From Picochlorum sp. 'celeri' (lineage: Eukaryota > Chlorophyta > Trebouxiophyceae), in the NCBI GenBank assembly GCA_010909725.1, contig JAACMV010000024.1, positions 1 through 64,000 of the forward strand: a stretch of DNA of 64,000 nt. Direction: 5' to 3'. Below are positions 1 through 9,959 of this stretch, one piece after another. A program made the position numbers and the translations under genes. A model generated the notes under the pieces. The model made no database searches and was not told where the DNA came from. It was given only the letters and a program-made list of their open reading frames with translations. Positions within the stretch are counted from its first letter, which is position 1. Every line of letters begins with the position of its first letter.

Positions 1-59
1 AAAAAAAAGAAGAAAAAAAAAAAAAAAAAAGGGGTATAGGGTCTGGGTATACCCTACGT

Positions 60-1605
60 CGTTCTCCCGGGCCAAGGGTAATGAGGGTAAATAAGACAAT
101 ATTCACCCCCAGTCCACTCGGCCACGCCACAAATAAAACACATATTTCTAAATAAAACAAATATAAACTACCCCTAAATAAGAATCAATCAAAAAAAGAC
201 AAAATAAATCACAAAAATAACACCCACAACAAGACCGAAATACCCTAACCAAAAAACACACGCCAACCAAAAAAACACGCCAAAACAACAAAAAAATAGC
301 TCATAATACCCTTTATATATGATAAGATAATAATAACATACACAACAACAATCCACACCACCAATAATAACACGACAACGACACGAAGAACGACCTGGAG
401 ATAGTAGGAGAGACTCACAGACAACATCTCATATCTGAGAGATAGAGAACGGTACAACAACAATAAGAACAAGGCAAGTGTATGAAAAGAATAAAAATAA
501 AGAAAAGACATCATCATGAACAAGAACAAGAATGAAATAAAAACAAATCGTCGTCTTCACAACAACAATACTGCTCAACAAGCTGCTCCACCAGACCTGA
601 GCGACGGCGACAACAAGACCAGGAGAGAGAGCAGTTCAGTGTTCTAGTACTACGTCTACACAGTATGTTCCCAATAGTAGTAATAGTAAGGAGTATAATT
701 ACGAGATATCGTTAAAGAAAAAAAAGGGGGGAACACTCGTGTGTGTGGTGTCATAGATAAGAAAAGACTGCTGTTTTTATAGCTCCTCTCCTTGTGGCAG
801 CGTACATTGCCAGTCGTGGCCTGGATTCCTTCGCAGGTTTCACAACGTACTGCCAAGACACTCTCGTGTCGGTTGCCAACACAGAGCGTTCAACCTTCAC
901 ACGCAGTGAGGTTCGATAGAAGAGGATGGAATAGAATACCAACCAATGTACAGAGGGTTCTCTCTTCCTTCACAAGATAGTTTGAATTAGAAGTTGTTAC
1001 ATGAGAATAAATCTTCTCAGTATATGAAATTGACCATGATGACCAGATCTCTCCTAGGGGATCTCATCTCCCTAGATGTTGACGAGAGATCTCCTCCTAC
1101 AGGGACGTAGCTCTCTGTTACATCTCCAGCCCTGGCTGGCTGTGTGTGCGTCCTCATCAGGCTTCCTCGCATCAGAAGAGGTCTTTGATGGGAAGGATCT
1201 GCTGGGAACAAGGTAAGAAGAATACCAATTTAAATAATAATAATAAACACCCATATCAGTAAAAAAAACGTCGCACACCCAGTGGCAAAACAAACAGTGG
1301 TCTGCTGCCACACATGTCTGAAGAAGAGGGAGCTTCTCGGAACAAGAAGAAGAATGGCGATCTTCCCATCACCACCCCCTTGACTTGACTGGGACCACCA
1401 AAAATATACCAACCAAACCATCAAAAGGGTGTTGTATAGTTAACCAACAAAAAAAAGCACTCATCAAAGCGTTGCACACTACGTGAAACAACAACTCGGT
1501 CACCACACACGGCGAGCTCTGCTACTGCTGCTACAAACACTAGACAACACACACCAACCAACCAAAGAAGCAGAGCATCAAGAGGAGAAAGTAAATATCT
1601 CATAA

Positions 1606-1640
<35 letters not shown>

Positions 1641-1960
1641 ATGATAACAACATTCACACAATCTACACGAACAATAATACCAACCATAATAACAGAACAG
1701 AACAAAAACAAGCACACAAGTCTCATGCAACAAGCAGAACAACCTGGAGCTAACCTACACAGACCGACAACATAAATGAGATAGAAAAGAGAGGTATTAT
1801 AGTGTAGTATAATATAAAAAGAATAATAGGAGACATGAAACAAATGAAATGAAAACAAATCGTCTCCTTCACACACAACAAGCAAGAACCAGGCTGTGGT
1901 CAAGCTCATTAGAGTGACATTGGCACCAGTGCTGACCAAAAGGTAAAAATCTCAATATAT
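60..1960. repeat. Duplicated AT-rich block, copy 1
   Basis: Low-complexity, A- and C-rich DNA with no convincing gene. Several stretches recur in the same order in the block starting near 3787: the text around 111-175 (starting CCACTCGGCCACGCCAC) matches 3815-3875, the text at 221-250 (AACAAGACC then TACCCTAACC) matches 3930-3950, and the stretch at 1738-1775 (CAACCTGGAGC then CCTACACAGAC) matches 4490-4520. Order and orientation are kept but lengths differ, so this is a diverged segmental duplication or two copies of an unclassified element. Open frames on both strands are low-complexity (Y-, L- and V-rich) and look non-coding. Confidence 0.6.
1606..1640. repeat. (TAG)n microsatellite
   Basis: A run of about 11-12 TAG units, read directly. 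A second run sits at the equivalent place in the other copy of the duplicated block (4718-4747). Confidence 0.9.
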
Positions 1961-2235
1961 CACCATTGCATTGGCATGCTTCCTTCAGTTGATTTCATGT
2001 GTTGCTCTAATTAGGGTAGCATATAAATGCGACGCTTCGTTGAAAAAATGGGAAGATCTGGTCGTGTTTCATAGCAAAGAAAGACTGCTTTTCACAGCAC
2101 AGCTCCCTCCTCCTCCTCCTCCTGACTGCCGTGCTCCACGCATCCAGGCGCCCCCATCAGAAGAGGTCTTCGATTGGGGAGAGAACTACAGAAACCTATG
2201 ACTACACTGCCGGTCAAACCTCCCTTGTGATGGGA

Positions 2236-2350
2236 GATGAAAAAAGCACGCCGAGTGTGGCCGAGCGGTGAAGACGTGTGGGCTCTGGCCCATGGTCATC
2301 CTTTTTTATTGTCTTCATTTACGGACGGACACGCCTGAAAAAGAAAAAAG
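2236..2350 (+). repeat. Dispersed repeat with a tRNA A-box-like motif, copy 1
   Basis: The sequence GTGGCCGAGCGGTGAAGACG at 2256-2275 resembles the A box and D-arm of a tRNA-Ser or tRNA-Leu. The surrounding text recurs at about 4985-5065 with changes (AAAAAAGCAC, GAGTGTG, CCGAGCGGT, then CCTTTTTTATTG and TTTACGGACG). I see no B box (GGTTCGANNCC) and no cloverleaf, so this is not called a tRNA gene; a tRNA-derived SINE relic is possible. Confidence 0.35.
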
Positions 2351-2384
2351 CCCGAGCTCATCCACTGTCCCTGCTGTATAAATG

Positions 2385-2475
2385 GACCATTTGGCAGCTT
2401 GCATAGTTTTTCTTTGGATACATAGAACACTTGGTAGTAGTAGCACCGCAGATGTGACCCGAAACAGAAGACGCA
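2385..2475. repeat. Diverged repeat matching 3225-3300
   Basis: The segment containing TTGCATAG, a T-rich stretch, GGATACAT and TAGCACCGCAGATGTGAC aligns with TTGCATAG, GGGTACAT and TAGCACCACAGACGCGAC at 3225-3300. It is old and weakly conserved; function unknown. Confidence 0.4.
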
Positions 2476-2599
2476 CTCAGCCATCTTCTTGCACACAACG
2501 CATCATGTGGCCTCGGTGATCTACCCACACCCTTGCCACTCACCGGCAGTGTATAGCAGTATTGGTTGTTGGTGTTGGTTAATTTGACAAATAAAATAA

Positions 2600-2880
2600 T
2601 ATTGAAGGCCATTTCCGTCAGCGCCGAGTCGAATGGATATCACGAACCGACGTTGGTCCATTCCGATCGCGTCGCGACGGTTGGGACCAGCACAGGCCTG
2701 GAGTCGTCCTCCATGAACAGGAAGGAGCGTCATTATTGCTTTAAAATTATATATCAGTCGAAAGAGCCGATGGGTGACCACCACGAAGCACAACAGGGTT
2801 CCAACAACAACCGTTCCACGGGAATGTCATGACAACAACAGTTACAACGGTACCAGCAGGCTACGACTTCATTCTCCAAG
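2600..2880 (+). repeat. Dispersed copy of the ~310-bp repeat unit
   Basis: It shares long exact stretches with the two tandem units at about 5520-6110: GCGTCGCGACGGTTGGGAC, CACAGGCCTGGAGTCGTCC, GAAGGAGCGTCATT, CGAAAGAGCCGA and CACGGGAATGTCATGACAAC. The short open frames in it are repeat sequence and show no protein family. Confidence 0.75.
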
Positions 2881-3786
2881 GTTTTCCACGCTCTAGTATC
2901 TTATATTTATACATCTTTCAAGGAGACTCCTACGCTCCCTCCAATCAAACTCACACGGGTTGCTTTGCCCAGAGCTTGTTGCGAATTCTGTTCTGTGAAC
3001 TTTGTTGGTGAATGCGACGCGAACTCGCCTACTGCTGCTGGCAAGGGATAATGGGAAAGCTCTTTACACTGCTAGTTCCTTCTCATCAAGTCCATATGAA
3101 ATGCCTAAAGTCGGGAGACCACGGGTGAGACCTCTCAACCTTCGAGTCTGAGGCAACTGCTTGTGCTTTGATTCCTGGCCCATTGCAAAAACATGCGGTG
3201 GCCAAGGTCGGTCCTCGCCATGTACATGCGCCATCTGGCTCCTTGCATAGGTTTTTTGGGTACATGTAAGGCTTAATAGCACCACAGACGCGACGATATA
3301 GTGCTCACGTGCCCACAATCGTATCCCAAGCGTTGCAAAGTGACTCCCAGACACACCCCTCGCTATCTGGTCGGTCGTCGCGAGTATGGCGAATCCGGGA
3401 GAGAGCATTTGAGATAGTAGATATACAAGCCTGCTGAAAGCGACAGACCCAGCGAAACGCCTCTCACGCGACCAGGAGAGTGACCCCAAGCCAAAAGTTT
3501 GAGGTTCTGAACACCCCTTTACCATGGAGGATGTGCCTCCCTAATCTTCCTAATTAAGGTCATCCTCACCTCACCATGAGGCCCTCATGATGAGGGTGAC
3601 AATATTGTTGCATTTCTGGATGTTTTGGCATATTTTGAACACTTTTTCTCGCGACGGTCGCAGGGTGGTCGGGATCGGGAGGTGGAGGTCGTCCAAGCCT
3701 AGAGCGCCTTTTTTAATATTCAATTAACGAATTTTGGGCTTTGAAAAAACAAAAGTTCCCAGGGAACTGGGCTGGGGGGCCCCCTA

Positions 3787-3811
3787 TACCCTACCCTACC
3801 CTACCCTACCC
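3787..3811. repeat. Short (CCCTA)n telomere-like tract
   Basis: About five CCCTA units in a row. Related GGGTA text occurs at 33-55 and 50320-50335. Short 5-nt arrays like this are seen inside subtelomeric DNA, but the tract is too short to prove a telomere. Confidence 0.5.
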
Positions 3812-4717
3812 ACGTCCACTCGGCCACGCCACAAACAAACACAATTTCTAAATAATACAAATAATAACCAATCCAAAAATATGAAAACATCACAAAAAGA
3901 CAAAATAAATCCAAAAAAAACAACCCACAACAAGACCAAAATACCCTAACCAAAAAAATACACACACACAAAAAACACGACAAAACAACAATATATACAA
4001 TATGAGGAGTCGCAATGAGGATATGATATATTATACAATTGCGACGCTTCTTTATACAAAAAAATGGAAGACCTCGTTGGGTTACTACACTACAGTACAG
4101 CAAAGAAGAAGAAACACAGCTACAACAGCTCTCCTCCTCCTGGCTGGGTTGTATGCTGCACATCCAGGATACCATCAGACTAGGCCTTGGATGATGGGAG
4201 GAAGATCTGTGAATGACAGGAAATCACGACATCTCCCCCGGTCAAACGTCCCTTAAGACAACAAATCAACAACCATCCAGCATACACCACCACTGTTACC
4301 ACTACTCCTGTTGCTGCTGCTACAACAATGGACAACACACCAGAGAAGAAGCAAAGCACTCAAAAGAAGAAGAAAGTAAATATCTCAGAATAGTAGTAGT
4401 ATTAATGATAATAACAGACACAACAATCCACACGAGCAATAATAACAGGACACAACGAAACACACAAGTCTCATGCACACAAGACGAAGAACAACCTGGA
4501 GCGACCCTACACAGACAACATGTGAGATTCTCTAGAGAAAGAGTTATAATAATACCTGTGAAATGAATACATAAGGAAAAGACATCATGAAATAAGAATG
4601 AAATGGAAACAAATCGTCTGCTTCACAACAACAAGCAAGCACTAGAGTAACGTTGCACTAATGCTGTAGGAAGTATATCACATTGTCTTACGTAGACTTC
4701 ATGAGTTGGAATTAGAA

Positions 4718-4747
4718 TAGTAGTAGTAGTAGTAGTAGTAGTAGTAG
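4718..4747. repeat. (TAG)n microsatellite
   Basis: Ten TAG units, read directly; it corresponds in position to the run at 1606-1640. Confidence 0.9.
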
Positions 4748-4984
4748 GACATAACTGGGACGCTTCTTTGAAGCAGGGATATGTCGTCGTGTTTATTTTG
4801 CTGCCAAGAAAGCAAAGTGAACAGCTCAGCTCTCCTCCTCGACCAGCTGGCTGTGTGTGTGCTCCACATCCAGGCTCCCATCAAAAGATGTCTTCGATGG
4901 AGAAAGCTGTGAATACCAAGAAAATCACAACATTCCTCGGTCAAACCTCGTATGTGATGGGAAGAAGAAGAATGAAAACCATGC

Positions 4985-5065
4985 CACCAAAAAGCACGAC
5001 GAGTGTGCCCGAGCGGTCTCATGGTCGTCCTTTTTTATTGTTCTCATTTACGGACGAACACCACG
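4985..5065 (+). repeat. Dispersed repeat with an A-box-like motif, copy 2
   Basis: Related to 2236-2350. Here the A-box-like text is GTGCCCGAGCGGT and is followed directly by CATGGTCGTCC, so the tRNA-like part is further degraded. Confidence 0.35.
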
Positions 5066-5519
5066 TCCGAGGAGACCGGAGTTCAACTTGGTCCAACTTT
5101 TTTATTGTGTTTGATTACGGACATTCGCCAGAGCACGACCAGAGACCAGACTCTACGGGTCGCATGCCAACGGTCTGGGGCTTTGTCGGACCGAAGAAAG
5201 GGTTGAGAACGAATAAAGAAGCATGTGGAGAGTTGTCCTCACAACACAAGAAGGAAAAGCCGTGTAGGAACCAGTCCGAATAGGTCAGTATAAGGTGTCC
5301 TATGATTGTTGTGCATACGCAACATACTGCGGCTATCTTTCGACTGTTCCAGACCAAGTTGACACCACCTTCCAGCCATGACATCGTGTTGGCACAGGGG
5401 GGGTGCCACGCACTGCCGAAGAAACGGTGCTCCATATTGGTTAATATTGAATGAATGGATCATTAAAACAGCATTCAGGAGTCCCTCCGTAGTCACCGTG
5501 TCGGTTTCCACGACAACCG

Positions 5520-5830
5520 ATGGTCGTCGATTCCATTCGCGTCGCGACGGTTGGGACTAGCACAGGCCTGGAGTCGTCCTCCATGAACATGAAGGAGCGT
5601 CATTCTTGCTTTAAAATTATACACCAGTCGAAAGAGCCGACGATTGACCACCACGGAGCACAACAGGGTTACAACAACAACCGTCCCACGGGAATGTCAT
5701 GACAACAACACTCGCAACGGACCCAGCCGTCGAGGACCTCCTTGTCGTGCTGCTGGTTGTCAATGATCTCAGAACAATACTTAAGGGCCGTTTCAGTAGG
5801 TGTCGAGTCCGAATGGATCTCACCAACCGA
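5520..5830 (+). repeat. Tandem 311-bp repeat, unit 1
   Basis: Starts at ATGGTCGTCG and is followed by a second unit with the same start at 5831. The internal landmark GGAATGTCAT lies at 5691 and again at 6003, giving a period of 311-312 bp. Confidence 0.85.
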
Positions 5831-6110
5831 ATGGTCGTCGCTTTCCGATTCGCGTCGCGACGGTTGGGACGAACACGCCCGGAATCGTCTGTCCATGGGC
5901 AATGAAGCAGCGTCATTCTTGCTTTTAGAAATATGTTCCAGTCTAAAGAGCCGATGGGCGACAATCACGGCGGCAAGAGCGTCCAAACACACCCGTCCCA
6001 CGGGAATGTCATGACAACAGTCACAACGGACCCCGCCGTCCAGGACCTCCTTCTCGTGCTGCTGGTTGTCAATGATCCCAATCGTAATATAAATATCGAA
6101 GCGAGCTCGA
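5831..6110 (+). repeat. Tandem 311-bp repeat, unit 2
   Basis: Head-to-tail with unit 1; it shares CGCGTCGCGACGGTTGGGAC, CAGGACCTCCTT-like and GTGCTGCTGGTTGTCAATGA landmarks. Divergence from unit 1 is moderate, so the duplication is not very recent. Confidence 0.85.
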
Positions 6111-6359
6111 CGGGGACACTAGGGTGCACTGGGAAAGGCTCCAAGGCTTGGGAGGAAGTGGTATTTGATTGGCAGAAGGCAATGCTGCTGCTGGTGAGGG
6201 GGATGACTGAAACACGGCAAGCAAGCATTCCTTCTCGTGGATCCCTGAGGTACCTTCATACTCACAAGGTGCTCGAATGTCACATCCCTCGCGCGGGGGG
6301 AAAAACCATGTCCCAGCAGCAGGGAGGAGGGTGGCGGTGCAAATCCCTTCTGTTGGCTT

Positions 6360-6830
6360 CGTGAGTCGCCCCCCCCACCCACTGCTGGCGGGCGATCTCG
6401 CATCCATGGCGTGGTGGGGATGTGCCACAGCGATCAGGGTGGGCCGAATGGGGCGCACGCGTGCCAGAGGGGCGCAGGTGGCCATCCGTGCGCTGACGGA
6501 AATTTTTCAAACGCGCTGGAGGCTGGTTGGGGGACAATCGGGGATCGCCGGCCGGTCCCAGCCAACCGTATGGATGTAAAAAAGTGTACGGGCCGGAGGG
6601 GGGGTGGAAACCCGGGGCGGGGGCGGCGTCGGGGCCCGACGGACCGTCGCAAAAACCCTACGCGCTCCGCGAGGAGCATTGCCCTAACCGTTGTTCAGAT
6701 CGATCGCGAGGTCCGGTCGGAGGCCCGGTCCGACCGGGCCAAAAGGCGACCAACCCGCGTCCCGTCGGCGAAAAGTCCCCGACCCACTCGGAGCATGCCG
6801 TGTCACTCTGGAAGGAAGTCCAGAACCACA
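6360..6830. other. GC-rich patch
   Basis: Base composition rises sharply compared with both flanks, with runs of G and C. Overlapping open frames on both strands are expected from high GC and carry no recognised motif. Confidence 0.5.
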
Positions 6831-6899
6831 CTGGCGACATGCTGTTACAATCTCGATGGCATGCTTGATCCTCATGATCAAATGTCACAGCTCGAGAGA

Positions 6900-8275
6900 A
6901 CCACATTGATTCTACTGCTATAAGGTTTGGATTGTTGCCCTTATGCCAATAATGAGCAGGTATATCGGCCATCAATCCTCACGTTCACAATTTCATGTAC
7001 ATATGAGCCTTGGACTAATGCATCGCGCATCATGGCCACAACAGCACCGCACTGAGAGCCATAAGAAAGCAATATGGTGATATGCAAGCATTTTAGCAGA
7101 CAGTAGCACAAACGAGCTTGTTATGGACCGACAGAAATCAGAAGGCATAATCTAGTGATCGACAAGTGCATGGTACGGCTGCGATTTACGTTGGTACCAC
7201 AGGAATTGAAGAGATACTGACGCCCTCACTTTCATAGGGAACAGACTGTGGTGTTGATGGCCTCAGGACCATCAGCACTTAGCATAGAGCCCGCAGAAAA
7301 TCGTACTGCTCACGGATATCACTCGCTTATCGCGACTGTATGTGTTTCTATGATGCTTGGCATTGAAGTGTTGGCTGTTTGTTTTCTGGCGTAGTCGTAA
7401 CTGTTCCATCTGAGATATGACTTGGCTGCATAAGTATTGCAGAAAGCATCTGATTGATCTTCATGACATCTCCACATGGACGTGTCACGATAGATGACAT
7501 TCAGGAGCAAATATGCGCCAAAACATAGCAGATTGCTGTGGAATATGGCCCCTGGGGAATGAAACATGGGGCAATTAGCCTCGAGCAATCACAGCCTTGG
7601 CCCAAACTCAGATCATCTGAATCAGATGTCATGAATCGACTAATGTCGCCTAATAAAATGCCAATTTGAACGGACAGTTGGACACTCGCTATCCGTGAAG
7701 AACAGCATCCCATCACAGTGGATCTTTGACCGTTCCGAAAGCATCACACGTGTTATAATATTCTCGGTCAAAATCAGCCTGTGATGGGAGACCAAGTGTG
7801 GCACTATATGCTACCCTGAGCTGCCCCTGATACCCGTCAGGCGTCGAGAGAGAATCCTGCAATCCATTTCTTCTGGAATATCAAAGCAATATAGGTGAAT
7901 TGACAGGCAATACTGTGGCACAGATACCAACCAGAGGTGCGCACGGACATTCGACCGTTAATGACGCCCAGATTTGGCCACGTCCTGTAGCCCTGGGCGG
8001 TATTAATGAGCAGGATGATGCACTATCTGATGTATCATATATAGTTGTATTTCTATCGCCCTTCAATGGCGTTGATGGGGCACCACAAAAGTTCGGGCAT
8101 ATGGATTTACGCGAATTTTTCGCTAACTCGACGCTCGCGAACGCTGCGCGGCGGGCTTCGTACCCCTCGCAGTCTCTATAACCTTCTGTTACAATACTAG
8201 TCATTTTAATGTGCACAGTGTAATTTATCCTGCTGCAGGGAAGCGTGAATCGCGTTTGTGGTTTTCTATTAACTT
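6900..8275. other. No gene recognised
   Basis: Short open frames occur on both strands (the longest at 7881-8216, minus strand, opening with GTG) but none has a recognisable domain. A copy of the motif CGGTCAAA, about 10 nt, then GTGATGGGA lies near 7767-7792. Confidence 0.4.
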
Positions 8276-8302
8276 CCCCCCCCCCCCCCCCCCCCCCCCC
8301 CC
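8276..8302. repeat. Poly-C run of 27
   Basis: An uninterrupted homopolymer of 27 C immediately upstream of the methyltransferase gene. Its length is uncertain with most sequencing methods. Confidence 0.9.
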
Positions 8303-8353
8303 TAGGCCCGTAAAAAATTCACTACGGTGAACCATTTCTACCCTGGCTGCAAC

Positions 8354-9502
8354 ATGCTGAATTCATCTGTGCGAAGTAAAATTAGGCGTGTAAATAATGC
8401 GTTTGGAAACTCTTTGAGATCGCCGGGGGGCGTAAGCATTGCAAGCATTGTCGGTTTGACCATCCTTTTTATGAGATCTAACTCGTCGAAGAAAGATGTT
8501 CTGCAACCTGTTGATATTTTGAAGACAGAAATCAATGAAAAGGTGTATTACCACGGTATTTATTGGAATGATTATGAGCATGTGAGGAAATACAACAATA
8601 GAATGTCTACTGGCAATGAGTCTGTTGTGTGGTGGGACAGTTTGTTGTCTCTCAATGAAGACCCATTCGAGCATGCTCTTATTATTAACTGCGGAAATGG
8701 TTGGGTAGAGAGGGATTTATTCTTACATAAAGTGATTCAACAAGCTACAGGGATTGATATCAGCGCTGAGCTCCTCAGAAAGGCTCAAGAAGAGGCAATA
8801 AAGGATAATCTGCCTTTCAGGTACTATCTGCATGATGCAAATAGCCATGACTCTCTCCCTCAAGGCGATTGGGATCTCATTCTGAATTTTGCTGCTTTGC
8901 ATCACGTCGCTTATATAGATAGGTTTTTGAGGAAAATAGCCAACAGATGTGGCTCTTGCCTGTTTGTGAGCATGGATTATGTAGGACCTCATAGAAATCA
9001 ATACCCCAAGAAATTGTGGGCCAAAGCACAGGCGGTGAATTTACAGCTACCAGGGGAAATTCGTCAGAATTTCCAGTACCCACATATCTCAACAATGCTA
9101 AAATTAGATCCTTCGGAGGCAATACACAGTGAATTGATACAGACTCATATAGAGAGATATTTCTCCTGGGTTTGGAAGCAAAATCTTGGAGGTGCTATTG
9201 CATACTTGATCCTCACACATAACCATCAATTTTATCATTCAAAAACGGATCAGAAGTCGAACATTTTAGAATTTCTAATTCAAGAAGATTATGACTTCAC
9301 AATGAAGCACCCCGAAATGAATCTATTCCTGTATGGTGGCGCAAGGGTGAAAGGCGAGATCCCAGAGGAAAATCTAACTGAATACACGAAAGTAGAACAA
9401 GCCAGGGAGGAGAAGGCTAAGGAGAATGGGGGTATGTATTATCCTCAAACAGATATATCTATTGAAGTCTATGGAGATTTAGGCCTCCCACAAAGTGGCT
9501 AA
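8354..9502 (+). CDS. Membrane-anchored class I SAM-dependent methyltransferase
   Basis: A 382-residue protein when started at the ATG at 8354; the open frame extends upstream only to a GTG at 8327. Residues about 25-40 form a hydrophobic segment after a basic start, suggesting a type II signal anchor and a Golgi or ER lumenal catalytic domain. Methyltransferase motif I is seen as ALIINCGNGWVERD (108-121), the acidic strand as GIDIS (133-137) and the post-II region as DWDLILNFAALHHV (172-185), typical of Methyltransf_11/25-like folds. The substrate cannot be read; given the neighbouring glycosyltransferases, a sugar hydroxyl is a reasonable guess. The gene is intact and intronless, unlike many genes here. 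The glycine-rich loop is slightly unusual (NCGNG). Confidence 0.8.
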   Translation: MLNSSVRSKIRRVNNAFGNSLRSPGGVSIASIVGLTILFMRSNSSKKDVLQPVDILKTEINEKVYYHGIYWNDYEHVRKYNNRMSTGNESVVWWDSLLSLNEDPFEHALIINCGNGWVERDLFLHKVIQQATGIDISAELLRKAQEEAIKDNLPFRYYLHDANSHDSLPQGDWDLILNFAALHHVAYIDRFLRKIANRCGSCLFVSMDYVGPHRNQYPKKLWAKAQAVNLQLPGEIRQNFQYPHISTMLKLDPSEAIHSELIQTHIERYFSWVWKQNLGGAIAYLILTHNHQFYHSKTDQKSNILEFLIQEDYDFTMKHPEMNLFLYGGARVKGEIPEENLTEYTKVEQAREEKAKENGGMYYPQTDISIEVYGDLGLPQSG

Positions 9503-9955
9503 TGATGGACTTGGCCTCCAACAACAGATGGAATTGAGCCCGCATGAGGTGATGTGGCTCTTAGTGGTCATGTGCTGCGGCACATTCCTCCATGTGATGG
9601 ACCCCTCGGATCTCCTATGGTTCCATCTTAGAGATCCATAGTATCTATTATCATCATGACATATCCATGAACATCGCATATATTAGGTCTCATTCCACGT
9701 GCGGGATCGATCGGTCGCGGGGTCGACCCGGGTCGAGCTCCACTGAGTGGAGATCTGTCGACGAGCCCACTGGGCCCACTGGCAAAGGTCATCGTCGATA
9801 CACAACTCCTCAGTGTCTCCAAATAAATATATATTTCTGGTCTTCTGGTTGTGATTGGTCTCATGTCGCCATGAACTTCGGGCTCGCACCCTCGAAAGTG
9901 TGCAGGCGACAGGGCTAGTTTGGTCGCATTGCCCCTCCGTGAGGCATGCTGGATC
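9503..9955. other. Intergenic, with a palindrome-rich stretch at 9699-9785
   Basis: No gene seen. Between 9699 and 9785 short perfect palindromes crowd together, including GATCGATC, GGGTCGACCC, CGACCCGGGTCG, CTCCACTGAGTGGAG and TGGGCCCA. Confidence 0.5.
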
Positions 9956-9959
9956 CACC

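Larger units (their letters stand above)
3787..4770. repeat. Duplicated AT-rich block, copy 2
   Basis: Second copy of the block starting near 60 (see that entry for matched stretches). It begins with the telomere-like tract and ends near a (TAG)n run. No supported gene inside. Confidence 0.6.

Noticed and set aside
1421..1939. 172-codon minus-strand frame
   Set aside because: Contains a poly-Thr run from the TAG microsatellite and low-complexity text; a chance frame in repeat DNA.
2256..2330. tRNA-Ser/Leu gene
   Set aside because: Only an A-box/D-arm resemblance; no B box, anticodon arm or acceptor stem could be folded.
3064..3525. 153-codon minus-strand frame with an ATG
   Set aside because: No recognisable motif, lies among diverged repeats, and composition does not look protein-like; not enough to call a gene.
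6411..6923. 170-codon and overlapping frames in the GC-rich patch
   Set aside because: Frames are open on both strands because stop codons are rare at this GC content; no domain is seen.
7881..8216. 111-codon minus-strand frame
   Set aside because: Starts with GTG, no domain, and its plus-strand shadow is equally open.
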